This document shows positions 6,642 through 15,827 of a stretch of DNA of 40,949 bases, in pieces. Each line of letters begins with the position of its first letter. The stretch's first letter is position 1. A program made the position numbers and the translations under genes. The DNA is taken from the NCBI RefSeq assembly GCF_000424545.1, contig NZ_AUKC01000035.1, positions 1 through 40,949 of the forward strand. Direction: 5' to 3'. The notes under the pieces were generated by a model. It saw only the letters and a list, made by a program, of their open reading frames with translations, was not told the DNA's origin and searched no databases. The DNA is from Butyrivibrio sp. NC3005 (lineage in GTDB: Bacteria > Bacillota > Clostridia > Lachnospirales > Lachnospiraceae).

Positions 6642-9122
6642 ATGAATAAGTGGAGCAGGTTACAATATCAGCCAAACATTCCTCTTTACAAGGGAAAAGA
6701 AAGAGTGACAGAAAGTAGTGAGCACATCACGCTTTCCAAGAATGCAGCCAAGGAGGGAATGGTTCTTTTAAAAAATGACCACAAAGTTCTTCCTCTTGCA
6801 AAAGGCAGTAAGGTTGCTCTTTTCGGAAAAGGAACAATTGACTATGTAAAAGGCGGCGGTGGAAGCGGTGATGTTTCCGTTTCCTATATTAGAAATCTGT
6901 ATGATGGATTCTGCGAGCTTTCTGACTATGTTAGTGTATTCGAAGATACGATTTCTTTTTACAAAAAAGATGTCGAAGAAAAATATGCCAAAGGACAGGT
7001 CCCTGGTATGCTCGAAGAGCCAGAGCTTCCAGATGAACTTGTGAAGAAGGCTAGAGCATTTACTGATACTGCTATTATTTCTATTAGCCGTTTCTCGGGA
7101 GAAGGATGGGATAGAAAGGCGGAAGGAACAGGAGATGTTCTAAAGTATGATGATCCGCTTGGAAAAGAAGCGGAAAGGCTTTTTGAAAGAAGTGACTTTT
7201 ACTTGACTTCCAAAGAAGAAGCTATGGTCAAAAAGGTAGAAAAAAGCTTCAAACACGTAATAGTAGTTCTCAATGTAGGTGGTATGGTTGCAAGTGGCTG
7301 GTTTCATGACGATGATAAGATTGAAGGAGCTCTTCTTGCTTGGCAGGGCGGCATGGAAGGCGGTCTTGCGGCAGCAGAACTTATTGCAGGAATCGGCAAT
7401 CCATCTGGTAAACTTGCGGATACGTTTGCAAGAGATTTAACAGATTATCCATCTACAAAGGGGTTCCATGAGTCTATGGATTACGTGGATTATACAGAAG
7501 ATATCTATGTTGGATACAGATATTTTTCCACTATTCCAGGGGCAAAAGATAAAGTTCTTTATCCGTTTGGATTTGGCTTATCTTATACAACTTTTGATAT
7601 TGAGGATATATACACAGATTTTGTGAATAACGAGGAAGATGACTGGCTTTGTGCATATCCTCTTAATAGCGTTGCAGTTACTAATGATGGTGATGCTGAT
7701 AAAGAACCTACTGCTGTGGTTAATTGCACTGTTGTGAATACCGGAAACTGTGCAGGTCGTGAGGTAATGCAGGTTTATGTATCTGCGCCTTCAGGTAAGC
7801 TGGGCAAGCCTTCAAGAGTTCTGTGCGGATATAAAAAGACAAATCTCTTAGAGCCTGGAATGATGCAGCATATAACTATTTCTTTCCCATGGTCACAGGT
7901 AGCATCCTATGATGATCTTGGCAAAATAGCAAAGTCCTGTTATGTTCTGGAAAAAGGTGTATATGGAATTTATCTTGGAAATAGTGTAGAAGATGCAGAG
8001 CTTGTATGCGAGATGGAACTCGATAAAGATGTTATCGTAAGAAAGCTGACAAAAAAGCTTGCACCAGTTGCACTTAAAAAGAGAATGCTCTCTGATGGAA
8101 GCTTTGAAGAACTTGAGCTTTCAGAAGTTCCGGATAAGGATGCGATTATGTTAGAGCCTAATCCGCTCAAATATGATGGTGTTACTCCGGAAGTTAGACA
8201 TGTTGAGCCGCAAAGATTATGGGGCGAATTCAAGCGTCCTTTGATGCTGTCACAGGTTGCAAGCGGCGAAGTTACTATGAGAGATTTTTTGGCTCAGCTT
8301 TCAGACTTTGATCTGGCCAGCCTTCTTGGTGGTCAGCCTAACACCGGCGTAGGTAATACTTTTGGCTTTGGTAATCTTCCAGAATATGGAGTACCTAATG
8401 CTATGACAGCAGATGGACCTGCAGGTCTTCGTATCCAAAAGGAAGTTGGTGTTAACACAACAGCTTTTCCTTGCGCTACGCTTCTTGCCTGCACCTGGGA
8501 TCCAGATGTTACTATGAAGGTTGGTATGGCAGCAGGCGAAGAGGTTAAGGAAAACAACCTTGGAGTATGGTTGTCTCCTGCTATAAATATTCACAGAAGT
8601 CCATTGTGTGGTAGAAATTTTGAGTACTATTCAGAAGATCCGTTCCTTACCGGAAAGCAGGCTGCAGCGCTTGTTAGAGGAGTGCAGTCCAACAGAATAG
8701 GTGTATCTTTGAAGCATTTTGCATTAAACAACAAGGAGACTAACCGCAAAGAAAGTGATTCTAGAGCATCAGAGAGAGCGATAAGAGAAATTTATTTGAA
8801 AGCGTTCGAAATTGTGGTCAAAGAGTCAGATCCATGGACTGTGATGTCTTCCTACAATGTAATAAACGGAGTAAGAAGTGCTGAAAACAAAGAGCTTCTT
8901 ACAGATATATTACGAGATGAGTGGGGCTTTAAAGGCATGGTAACTACTGACTGGTGGGGCTATAGCGAGCAGTACAAAGAGATTATTGCAGGAAATGATG
9001 TGAAAATGGGACTTGGATTTCCTAAGCGTCTTGTTGAAGCCAAGGAAAAAGGTCTTATCTCTAGAGATGAAATGGAAATAAGTGCTTCAAGAGTTCTCGA
9101 ACTTATTCTTAAGTTGGATTAA
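6642..9122 (+). CDS. GH3 beta-glucosidase with swapped domain order
   Basis: This 826-residue glycoside hydrolase family 3 enzyme removes terminal beta-glucosyl (or related) residues. The usual domain order is reversed. The C-terminal-type alpha/beta sandwich comes first (KNAAKEGMVLLKNDHKVLPL, KGGGGSGDVS). A fibronectin-III-like region follows around residues 330-460 (NTGNCAGREVMQVYVSAP), and the TIM-barrel catalytic domain is last, from about residue 520 (LPEYGVPNAMTADGPAGLRI, SLKHFALNN). The nucleophile Asp770 lies in GMVTTDWWG, equivalent to the family's SDW. This arrangement is known for Butyrivibrio fibrisolvens and Ruminococcus albus beta-glucosidases. No signal peptide, so it probably acts on imported cello-oligosaccharides. 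Confidence 0.95.
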   Translation: MNKWSRLQYQPNIPLYKGKERVTESSEHITLSKNAAKEGMVLLKNDHKVLPLAKGSKVALFGKGTIDYVKGGGGSGDVSVSYIRNLYDGFCELSDYVSVFEDTISFYKKDVEEKYAKGQVPGMLEEPELPDELVKKARAFTDTAIISISRFSGEGWDRKAEGTGDVLKYDDPLGKEAERLFERSDFYLTSKEEAMVKKVEKSFKHVIVVLNVGGMVASGWFHDDDKIEGALLAWQGGMEGGLAAAELIAGIGNPSGKLADTFARDLTDYPSTKGFHESMDYVDYTEDIYVGYRYFSTIPGAKDKVLYPFGFGLSYTTFDIEDIYTDFVNNEEDDWLCAYPLNSVAVTNDGDADKEPTAVVNCTVVNTGNCAGREVMQVYVSAPSGKLGKPSRVLCGYKKTNLLEPGMMQHITISFPWSQVASYDDLGKIAKSCYVLEKGVYGIYLGNSVEDAELVCEMELDKDVIVRKLTKKLAPVALKKRMLSDGSFEELELSEVPDKDAIMLEPNPLKYDGVTPEVRHVEPQRLWGEFKRPLMLSQVASGEVTMRDFLAQLSDFDLASLLGGQPNTGVGNTFGFGNLPEYGVPNAMTADGPAGLRIQKEVGVNTTAFPCATLLACTWDPDVTMKVGMAAGEEVKENNLGVWLSPAINIHRSPLCGRNFEYYSEDPFLTGKQAAALVRGVQSNRIGVSLKHFALNNKETNRKESDSRASERAIREIYLKAFEIVVKESDPWTVMSSYNVINGVRSAENKELLTDILRDEWGFKGMVTTDWWGYSEQYKEIIAGNDVKMGLGFPKRLVEAKEKGLISRDEMEISASRVLELILKLD

Positions 9123-9206
9123 TGATAGTATTAAAGATAGTTTGATGATTTTTTGTTTTGGCAAAAGATAATCAAGTAATTAATAATTAAAAAAGGTCGT
9201 AAAGAA

Positions 9207-9998
9207 ATGAAGATTAACAGAGAAAGAGTTACAAAGGTTTTTAATGATTACGTAGCAGAATATAATGCAGAAGATGTTAAGGTCAAATTAAAGATTGATC
9301 ATACCTACAGAGTTGCAGATTTGTGCGAGAAGATTGCTATAAGTCTTAACCTTGAAAAAGGTGACGTTGATCTTGCGTGGCTTCTTGGTATGTTTCATGA
9401 TATCGGAAGATTTGAACAGCTTCGAATTTATGATACCTTTGAAGATGCTGCCTCTGTTAATCATGCGGCCCTTAGTGCTGATATTCTATATAAAGATGGA
9501 CTGGTGAAAAAGTTCATAGACGATACAACTCAGGACAGACTGATTGAGAAGGCAGTGCGTCTTCATAACGTTTATGAGCTTCCAGAGTCTCTTACAGACA
9601 GAGAGAGAATGTTTTGTCAGATACTAAGAGATGCAGATAAAGTAGATATTCTCAAGGTAAACTGCGATATTCCAATGGAAGAAATCTACAATATGCCAAA
9701 AGAAAGCTTCTATACAGAACCTGTTACACCAAAAGTCCTAGAAGATGCTCTTGCAAAAAGAAATGTTAACAGAGCGCATATGTACACATCGATTGATCAT
9801 CTTGTGGGACATATCTCACTTGTATATGGGCTTTGCTATAAAGAGAGTATAAGAGAAACAAAAAAACAGGGCTATCTGGATAAGATGCTCTCGTTTAAGA
9901 GTAACAATCCGGAAGCCCTGGAAGCGCTTGATAAAATCCGTCAAAAGATTGATGAGTTTATGGATAATGCTCTTGCTTCTTCAAGTGATAGAAAGTAA
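9207..9998 (+). CDS. HD-domain phosphohydrolase
   Basis: This 263-residue cytoplasmic protein has the HD metal-binding layout: His32 in DHTYRVADLC, His64-Asp65 in LGMFHDIGRFEQ, His86 in SVNHAALSADIL, and a later Asp in LRDADKVDILK. HD proteins of this size are usually metal-dependent phosphohydrolases on nucleotides or other phosphoesters; the substrate cannot be told here. It lies 84 bases after the beta-glucosidase and is probably the last gene of that run. Its stop codon faces that of the FliB-like gene only seven bases away, with no obvious terminator between them. Confidence 0.88.
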   Translation: MKINRERVTKVFNDYVAEYNAEDVKVKLKIDHTYRVADLCEKIAISLNLEKGDVDLAWLLGMFHDIGRFEQLRIYDTFEDAASVNHAALSADILYKDGLVKKFIDDTTQDRLIEKAVRLHNVYELPESLTDRERMFCQILRDADKVDILKVNCDIPMEEIYNMPKESFYTEPVTPKVLEDALAKRNVNRAHMYTSIDHLVGHISLVYGLCYKESIRETKKQGYLDKMLSFKSNNPEALEALDKIRQKIDEFMDNALASSSDRK

Positions 9999-10005
9999 TC
10001 ATCAG

Positions 10006-11061
10006 TTAACTGTGATGAAGAATAACAAGAATATTTTTGTTAAAACCTGTTAAGTCTTCCACACGGAAATATGCGGCACATATGTCTACAAAGTCATCTT
10101 TTGTAGAATCTTCTTTTAGATTTGTCAAAAGAAGAAGTCGTAATATATTTATTTCATAAAAAAGTATCAATGCATTATTGCTTAGATTAATCTTCTCGTT
10201 ATCGAAAGGAAACTGCTTGAAGAATATGTCATTTACGAATATTCTCGCGATCCATTCATCGAATAGCGGGAAGATTTTTTTGATACTTGTAGTGGTGTTT
10301 GCTACAAAACTTTCAAAACTATCAGCATTATAATCTTTTAATATATTAAGAGCATTTTCACAGTATTCTTCAATAGCATAGTACTGATCTTTTGCAAAAG
10401 TTAAAATATTTACTATGCTTGAAAAATATGGATTCGCCTGTAAATACATGGATGTATCAGTATCAGAATCTTTTGTTAAAAACGAGAAAATATTTTCGAG
10501 GCGTTTATCAAAAGCAGTATTTTCCTGAAGCATTCCAAATAGCTTTTCCTGGATATTATCAAGTGTTTTGGCATCTGAAAACTCAGAAGGAAGTTCTCGG
10601 GCAGCAAGGTCAAAAGTCATTTCGCTTCTGGTAAACTCTACAGGTTTATCCTTGTCAATCAGTAATTCAATTGTACGTTCACAGGCATTTGCTGTGGAGG
10701 CTCTTGGGGAAAAATTAAATCTTGCGCTTCGCGGGAAATACTTGCATGTAGAACTAAGGCTTTTCTCGCCGCATTCTGAATGCAGCTTGCACCAACCGTT
10801 GTCCATAAGCATTCGGCATTTGCCAAAAAAATCAGGGCAAATCTGAGCATACTTGTACGGATCAGGGTTGCTGCGAACCTTAAGAGATAAATCCAAATCA
10901 GATCTAAGCTCACTAGTACATTCAACGCCTAAAAGTTTAAAATATTCATCTTGTGTAATATTTACAGTCAGACCTTGGCAACAGGTATGGCGGCAATCTC
11001 CGCACTTGCAACAAAAATGGTTGTAATAATCGGGTGTCAAAAAAGTCTCTTTAATTTTCAT
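10006..11061 (-). CDS. FliB-like cysteine-rich protein (putative lysine-N-methylase family)
   Basis: This 351-residue protein resembles the FliB / YkgJ group of cysteine-rich proteins. The N terminus carries a dense cluster at Cys17, 18, 20, 23, 27 and 28 (FCCKCGDCRHTCC). Further cysteines lie in CPDFFGKCRML, WCKLHSECG and SSTCKYFPRSARF, a pattern suited to binding an Fe-S cluster or zinc. FliB methylates flagellin lysines in Salmonella, but no flagellar gene is in this window, so the target here is open. The ATG has AGGAAG upstream. Only 24 bases separate it from the upstream lipoprotein gene, so the two are probably one operon. The C-terminal half is helical and poorly conserved. Confidence 0.8.
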   Translation of the reverse strand: MKIKETFLTPDYYNHFCCKCGDCRHTCCQGLTVNITQDEYFKLLGVECTSELRSDLDLSLKVRSNPDPYKYAQICPDFFGKCRMLMDNGWCKLHSECGEKSLSSTCKYFPRSARFNFSPRASTANACERTIELLIDKDKPVEFTRSEMTFDLAARELPSEFSDAKTLDNIQEKLFGMLQENTAFDKRLENIFSFLTKDSDTDTSMYLQANPYFSSIVNILTFAKDQYYAIEEYCENALNILKDYNADSFESFVANTTTSIKKIFPLFDEWIARIFVNDIFFKQFPFDNEKINLSNNALILFYEINILRLLLLTNLKEDSTKDDFVDICAAYFRVEDLTGFNKNILVILHHS

Positions 11062-11085
11062 ATTCTTCCTAGGCGTAAATTTAAA

Positions 11086-11418
11086 TTAATTATTTTGGGT
11101 AGTAGTACTAATTGCAGCCATATTCACATTGACGTTGGCAATGTCAGAAGAGGTCGCTGAAGATGAGACATTTGTTATGTCTCTAGATTCAATCTTTTTA
11201 GTATTACTGGCGTGTTTGTCATTTTCATTGATGCCTTTTGCCTTGGAACTGTGGCTTGTTCCTGCTAGGGATTCAGAAATAACATAACTTGCACTGTTGC
11301 TAGGTGTAGCAGCAGATTTTGAAGAGGATGTCAAACCGTCACATCCTGTGAGCAGTCCGGCAAATAGTGTACTTGTTACAAGTACGATACCAATTAAACG
11401 ATATTTTGATGCTTGCAT
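11086..11418 (-). CDS. Small Ser/Thr-rich lipoprotein
   Basis: This 110-residue predicted lipoprotein has a short basic N terminus, a hydrophobic core and the lipobox LTGC with Cys26 as lipid attachment site. The mature part (about 84 residues) is rich in Ser, Thr, Ala and Asn with no recognisable domain (for example SSATSSDIANVNVN), typical of an unstructured surface tether. AGAGG precedes the start by nine bases. It lies directly upstream of the FliB-like gene. Function unknown. A link between the lipoprotein and the putative methylase is only suggested by co-location. Confidence 0.75.
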   Translation of the reverse strand: MQASKYRLIGIVLVTSTLFAGLLTGCDGLTSSSKSAATPSNSASYVISESLAGTSHSSKAKGINENDKHASNTKKIESRDITNVSSSATSSDIANVNVNMAAISTTTQNN

Positions 11419-11633
11419 TTTTAAGAACCTCTAAAAATCCATGTGAATCACAGTCTGTTTTCATCCATGCGTGAATCTATGATTCATTACAAATATTACA
11501 AAAATGTTTCTTGCGATAATTTTATTATAATCCACTCATGGAAAAAAACAAGAAGGTAGAGGCAAAAAAAATTGCATATATTTTTCGCGGAAAATCGTAA
11601 TTTTTTGTATCTTCTTATAAAACGCGAATTGTG

Positions 11634-11662
11634 TTGAAATAAAAGGCTTATTTTGCTATTAT
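11634..11662 (+). promoter_or_regulatory. Sigma-A promoter of aspS
   Basis: TTGAAA (11634-11639), a 17-base spacer and TATTAT (11657-11662) lie about 58 bases before the aspS start. The rest of the 301-base gap between the divergent lipoprotein gene and aspS is AT-rich. I see no T-box leader or other riboswitch in it. Confidence 0.7.
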
Positions 11663-11719
11663 AAGTAGCGCAGTTATGTTTATTTTACGTTATTTTTTAA
11701 TATATCTTGGAGGTAGATA

Positions 11720-13492
11720 ATGCAATCTCGTACACATACATGTGGCGAACTTCGTCTTGCAGATGCAGGAAAGAAAGTCAGGCTTGTTGGATGGCTTGAA
11801 AATTTCAGAGAAGTCGGCGCAGAACTCGGATTTGTAGTGCTTCGTGATTTCTATGGCACAACTCAGATAGTAGTAGAGACAGCTGATATGATGAAAGTTG
11901 TAAAGGCTATTACAAAGGAATCTACTATTTCTGTAGAAGGTGTTGTAAGAGAGAGAAGTTCAAAGAATGCAAAGCAGGCAACAGGAGAAATCGAAGTTGT
12001 TCCTGAGAAAGTAGAAGTTTTAGGCAGATGCCGTTACAATGAGCTTCCATTTGAGATTAATCACAGCCGTGAAGCTGATGAGTCTTCCAGACTTAAGTAT
12101 CGTTACCTTGATCTTCGTAATCCTGAAGTTAAGAAGAATATCATTCTTAGAAGTCAGGTAATCGCAGCACTTAGAAGTTCTATGATTGACCATGGATTCA
12201 TGGAAATCACTACACCTATTCTGACAGTATCAAGCCCTGAGGGAGCTAGAGACTACCTTGTACCTGCACGTAAGCACCCTGGTAAGTTCTATGCACTTCC
12301 ACAGGCTCCTCAGCAGTTCAAGCAGCTCCTTATGGTTTCTGGATTCGATCGTTATTTCCAGATTGCACCATGCTTTAGAGACGAGGATGCAAGAGGAGAT
12401 CGTTCTCCGGGAGAATTCTATCAGCTTGATATGGAGATGGCTTTTGCCAGTCAGGAAGATGTATTCGAGGTACTTGAAGATGTTCTTCCTCCTATTTTCG
12501 CAAAGTATGGTACATACAACCGTGCATCGTCGGCTCCGTTTAAGAGAATTCCTTATCTTACAGCAATGGAGAAATACGGAAGCGACAAGCCGGATCTTAG
12601 AATCGACCTTACTGTTGAAGATGTAACAGATGTCCTTCGCACACCTGACTTTGCACCTTTTGCAGATGGAGTTATTAAGGCTGTTGTTATCTCAAATTTC
12701 CATGAGAGCCGTAAGTTTATCGACAAGACAATGGCTGATGTTGAAGTACAGGCTGGAAATAAGGGATACTGGTTCAGAATTGATGAGAACGGTGAAGTAG
12801 TTGGTGGTATTTCCAAGTTCGTAGCACCTAAGAAAGACGAAGTTATTGCAAAGCTCAACCTTGAGCCTAACACTCTTGTAGTTCTTTCTGCCGGAACAAA
12901 GGCTGCTGCACAGAAGACAGCTGGTGTCCTTGTTAAGACTTTTGGTGCTGCAGTACCTGGTCATATGGATAAAGAGCAGTATGCATTCTGCTGGATAGTT
13001 GATTTCCCTATGTACGAGATTGGAGATGAGTCAGGAGAACTTGAGTTCTGTCATAATCCATTCTCAATGCCAAGCGGCGGACTTGATGTCCTCCTGAAGG
13101 CTGAAAAAGGTGAGATTGATCCACTTACAATCATGGCTGATCAGTATGATCTTGTATGTAATGGTGTAGAGCTTTCATCTGGTGCCGTTCGTAACCACGA
13201 TCCTGAAATCATGGTTAAGGCATTCGAACTTGTTCGCCTTGGTGAAGAAGATGTTAAGAAGAAGTTCCCTGCTATGTACAACGCATTTTGTTATGGTGCA
13301 CCGCCACACGCAGGTATTGCTCCGGGCGTAGACCGTATGGTAATGCTTCTTGCAGGTGAGGAATCCATCCGTGAGATTATTCCGTTCCCTATGAACAAGA
13401 ATGCACAGGATATCATGATGGGCGCTCCAGGATACGTTACAGACAAGCAGCTTGAAGAGCTTCATATTAAAACAGTTGAAGTGACTGAATAA
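11720..13492 (+). CDS. aspS: Aspartyl-tRNA synthetase
   Basis: This class II synthetase charges tRNA-Asp with aspartate. The 590-residue length is typical of the bacterial form. An N-terminal OB-fold anticodon-binding domain (VRLVGWLENFREVGAELGFV, about residues 1-105) precedes the catalytic core. Class II motif 2 is FRDEDARGDRSPGEFYQLDM, and motif 3 is GIAPGVDRMVMLLAG near the C terminus. The bacterial GAD insertion lies between them (around residues 285-420). AsnRS/AspRS discrimination (discriminating or not) cannot be settled from the window. GGAGG is eight bases before the ATG. It has its own promoter and a strong terminator, so it is monocistronic. Confidence 0.97.
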   Translation: MQSRTHTCGELRLADAGKKVRLVGWLENFREVGAELGFVVLRDFYGTTQIVVETADMMKVVKAITKESTISVEGVVRERSSKNAKQATGEIEVVPEKVEVLGRCRYNELPFEINHSREADESSRLKYRYLDLRNPEVKKNIILRSQVIAALRSSMIDHGFMEITTPILTVSSPEGARDYLVPARKHPGKFYALPQAPQQFKQLLMVSGFDRYFQIAPCFRDEDARGDRSPGEFYQLDMEMAFASQEDVFEVLEDVLPPIFAKYGTYNRASSAPFKRIPYLTAMEKYGSDKPDLRIDLTVEDVTDVLRTPDFAPFADGVIKAVVISNFHESRKFIDKTMADVEVQAGNKGYWFRIDENGEVVGGISKFVAPKKDEVIAKLNLEPNTLVVLSAGTKAAAQKTAGVLVKTFGAAVPGHMDKEQYAFCWIVDFPMYEIGDESGELEFCHNPFSMPSGGLDVLLKAEKGEIDPLTIMADQYDLVCNGVELSSGAVRNHDPEIMVKAFELVRLGEEDVKKKFPAMYNAFCYGAPPHAGIAPGVDRMVMLLAGEESIREIIPFPMNKNAQDIMMGAPGYVTDKQLEELHIKTVEVTE

Positions 13493-13499
13493 AACTAAC

Positions 13500-13546
13500 A
13501 AGAAGACTGAGATTTTTAGTAGTAGAAATCCTAGTCTTCTTTTTTG
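13500..13546 (+). terminator. Intrinsic terminator of aspS
   Basis: AAGAAGACTGAGATTT (13500-13515) pairs with AAATCCTAGTCTTCTT (13526-13541) apart from one internal mismatch, followed by a T run. It begins seven bases after the aspS stop codon. Confidence 0.92.
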
Positions 13547-13949
13547 TTTATAAAAATTTCATTTTTAAATAAATATTCAAAAGATTTTCAAATATTTCAA
13601 AAAAACCAAAAATCATCTCATGAATATTTTTTTGGACTCGTAAAAATTCAAAAATCCTCTAAAGCCATATTTCTGGCTGAAAAATCCAAACCACAACTGT
13701 TGGTAATTGACGTTAGAAAGATAACATAACTAGCATGAAAACGATAATTATGCCAAAAACTGAAAATCAAAAATGAATTATCAAACAAATACATGAAAAA
13801 GAGCATCTGTTGCTAACAACTGGAAAAATATGGTAAAATATTTCTGATTAACTAAGTGATAAAGGTTTAACATTGCCTGGCCGATATAAAGTTTAGGTTT
13901 TAGTATCGGATTATTGTTTTTTTATTAAGAGAGAAAGGAGTAAGTCTGA
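13547..13949 (+). promoter_or_regulatory. AT-rich leader and candidate promoter of the atp operon
   Basis: This 403-base gap has no credible gene; the 61-codon frame at 13544-13729 is AT-driven. A candidate promoter is TTGCTA (13810-13815), an 18-base spacer, and TAAAAT (13834-13839) within the extended -10 sequence TGGTAAAAT. It would leave a leader of about 105 bases before the first gene. The same TGGTAAAAT word occurs at 25751 and 34229. No riboswitch was recognised. Confidence 0.4.
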
Positions 13950-14222
13950 ATGAAGGACCTAAATAAACTTCTTACAGGAATTGTGTATGTAGGTCAGTTA
14001 GGACTGGATTTGGCAGTTCCTATTCTCCTTTGTCTTGGCCTTGGATGGTTTCTTAATACGAAGCTAGACTTTGGTGTGTGGATTTATTTTCCATGCATGA
14101 TTCTCGGTCTTGGAGGCGGCGGAATGACTTTTTGGAAGTTCTATACCCGAATTGTCATGAAAGGCGTGAAAAAGCCTGATAAATCAAGACCAAAAGTTCC
14201 AACATATTCTAAGCATATATAG
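13950..14222 (+). CDS. AtpZ/AtpI-like small membrane protein of the ATP synthase operon
   Basis: This 90-residue protein has two hydrophobic helices (about residues 17-36 and 42-62) separated by a short loop, then a basic tail rich in Lys and Pro. Size, position at the head of the operon and the glycine-rich LGLGGGGMTFWKFY match the AtpZ / AF0F1-subunit-I family. That family sits before atpB in many Firmicutes and is linked to Mg2+/Ca2+ handling or c-ring assembly. An AAAGGAG ribosome site lies upstream. It is followed 21 bases later by atpI, and is probably co-transcribed with everything through atpC. Confidence 0.75.
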   Translation: MKDLNKLLTGIVYVGQLGLDLAVPILLCLGLGWFLNTKLDFGVWIYFPCMILGLGGGGMTFWKFYTRIVMKGVKKPDKSRPKVPTYSKHI

Positions 14223-14243
14223 CTTTATAAGGAGGGGATTATA

Positions 14244-14702
14244 GTGAAGTTGGATGCTGACGTTTCGAAACTTGTTAAAACGGTTTCAATTGGCTGTTTT
14301 GTTATGTGTGCTGTGGAGATTTTAATTGCAGCAATTCTCAGAATAGCCGGTTTGATACATTTTTATGCACTAATGATTATATTTGCGGTATTGGGAACAG
14401 CAGTGGTAGTGGGATGTTTTTTCTGGATGGCATCATCTCTTCAGAAATCACTCGATGCTGCTGAGAATGGAGGTGCTAAAGTATCTAGAGGAGTGCAGGC
14501 TGGCTACAATAAGCGCCGTATTGCACAGGCACTTTGGATGGTTGCAGCAATTTTCGTTCCACAGGTGATATATGGAAAATTTGTTCCAAATATCACTATC
14601 AGCGGAATTCTTCCGCTATTATTTCCAGCAATGGTTATATATGTAGTGCAACTAACTGGGAGATTCAAAAAAGTCCCAGATGTTAAAGGAGGTGAAACGT
14701 AA
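14244..14702 (+). CDS. atpI: ATP synthase subunit I
   Basis: This 152-residue membrane protein has four predicted helices (about residues 13-33, 37-63, 90-108 and 116-136). Its place between the AtpZ-like gene and atpB identifies it as subunit I, an assembly factor for the c-ring rather than a catalytic subunit. Sequence in this family is poorly conserved, so the name rests on topology and location. It starts with GTG behind an AAGGAGGGG site. Its stop is four bases before the atpB start; the GGAGGTG that ends this gene is the atpB ribosome site, so translation is likely coupled. Confidence 0.75.
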   Translation: MKLDADVSKLVKTVSIGCFVMCAVEILIAAILRIAGLIHFYALMIIFAVLGTAVVVGCFFWMASSLQKSLDAAENGGAKVSRGVQAGYNKRRIAQALWMVAAIFVPQVIYGKFVPNITISGILPLLFPAMVIYVVQLTGRFKKVPDVKGGET

Positions 14703-14705
14703 TAT

Positions 14706-15464
14706 ATGGAGATTAACATCCATGGATCATGGTTTGTTACTCTGGTAGAGGATTCGCCTATTGGTCCAATCCGTCTATCGATGACTATGATCATGGGCTG
14801 GGTCGTTCTGATCGTGCTGTCTCTTTTATGCTATTTCCTTGGAAGAAATTTGAAAGTTACCAATATTTCAAAACGTCAGGCAGTAGCAGAATGCATCGTG
14901 GAAGCTTTGAATAACTTTGTTCGTGGCAACATGGGCGATAAGTTTGATAAGTACATTCCGTTTATCGGTGCTTTGTTTGGCACAGCAGTGGTCAGCAACC
15001 TAATCAGTTTGTTTGGTGGTCTCTGGAGTCCTACAGCCGACCTCAATACAGAGATTGGATGGGCCGCTGTGGCATTTGTCCTTATTACATACTACAAGAT
15101 TAAGGCGAATGGCTTTGGTGGATACCTCAAGGGTTATCTGGAACCACTTGCTCCGATGCTTCCGCTGAATATTATCAGTGAGATAGCTACTCCGGTAAGT
15201 ATGGCTTGCCGTCATTTCGGTAATATTCTTTCCGGTGTTGTTATTGGAGGCCTTATTTACGGAGCACTGGGTGCAGCCAACGTGGCATTGTTTGGTTTGA
15301 TTCCTGGAATAGGTGAGTTTATTGGTGCTCACATCCCGATTTTGAAGATCGGTCTTCCGGCCATCACATCACTTTACTTTGACTGGTTCAGTGGACTGAT
15401 TCAGCCGTTCATTTTCTGTACCTTAACATGTATTTTTATTAAACAGGCATCAGAAACCGATTGA
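14706..15464 (+). CDS. atpB: ATP synthase F0 subunit a
   Basis: Subunit a is the stator channel of F0 through which ions reach the rotating c-ring. The 252-residue protein shows the expected five to six membrane helices. The essential arginine is Arg169 in SMACRHFGNILSG, the local form of the family's LRLFGN. The C-terminal helix IQPFIFCTLTCIFIKQA is also typical. It is somewhat longer at the N terminus than the c-proximal core requires (MEINIHGSWFVTLVEDSPIG), as in other Clostridia. Together with the Na+-type c subunit next to it, it probably conducts Na+. Confidence 0.95.
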   Translation: MEINIHGSWFVTLVEDSPIGPIRLSMTMIMGWVVLIVLSLLCYFLGRNLKVTNISKRQAVAECIVEALNNFVRGNMGDKFDKYIPFIGALFGTAVVSNLISLFGGLWSPTADLNTEIGWAAVAFVLITYYKIKANGFGGYLKGYLEPLAPMLPLNIISEIATPVSMACRHFGNILSGVVIGGLIYGALGAANVALFGLIPGIGEFIGAHIPILKIGLPAITSLYFDWFSGLIQPFIFCTLTCIFIKQASETD

Positions 15465-15473
15465 TGTTTGTAA

Positions 15474-15779
<306 letters not shown>

Positions 15780-15827
15780 GACAAGGAGAACAGTAACGTT
15801 CTCAAAGTATAAGTAAAGGAGAGCTAC

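Noticed and set aside
9998..10025. Possible terminator between the convergent HD and FliB-like genes
   Set aside because: Only a 5-bp stem (CATCA with TGATG) and no T run; not supportable.
12258..12964. Frames overlapping aspS on both strands
   Set aside because: Shadows of aspS with no ribosome sites and implausible composition.
13544..13729. 61-codon frame between aspS and the atp operon
   Set aside because: It starts inside the aspS terminator region, is AT-driven and has no ribosome site.
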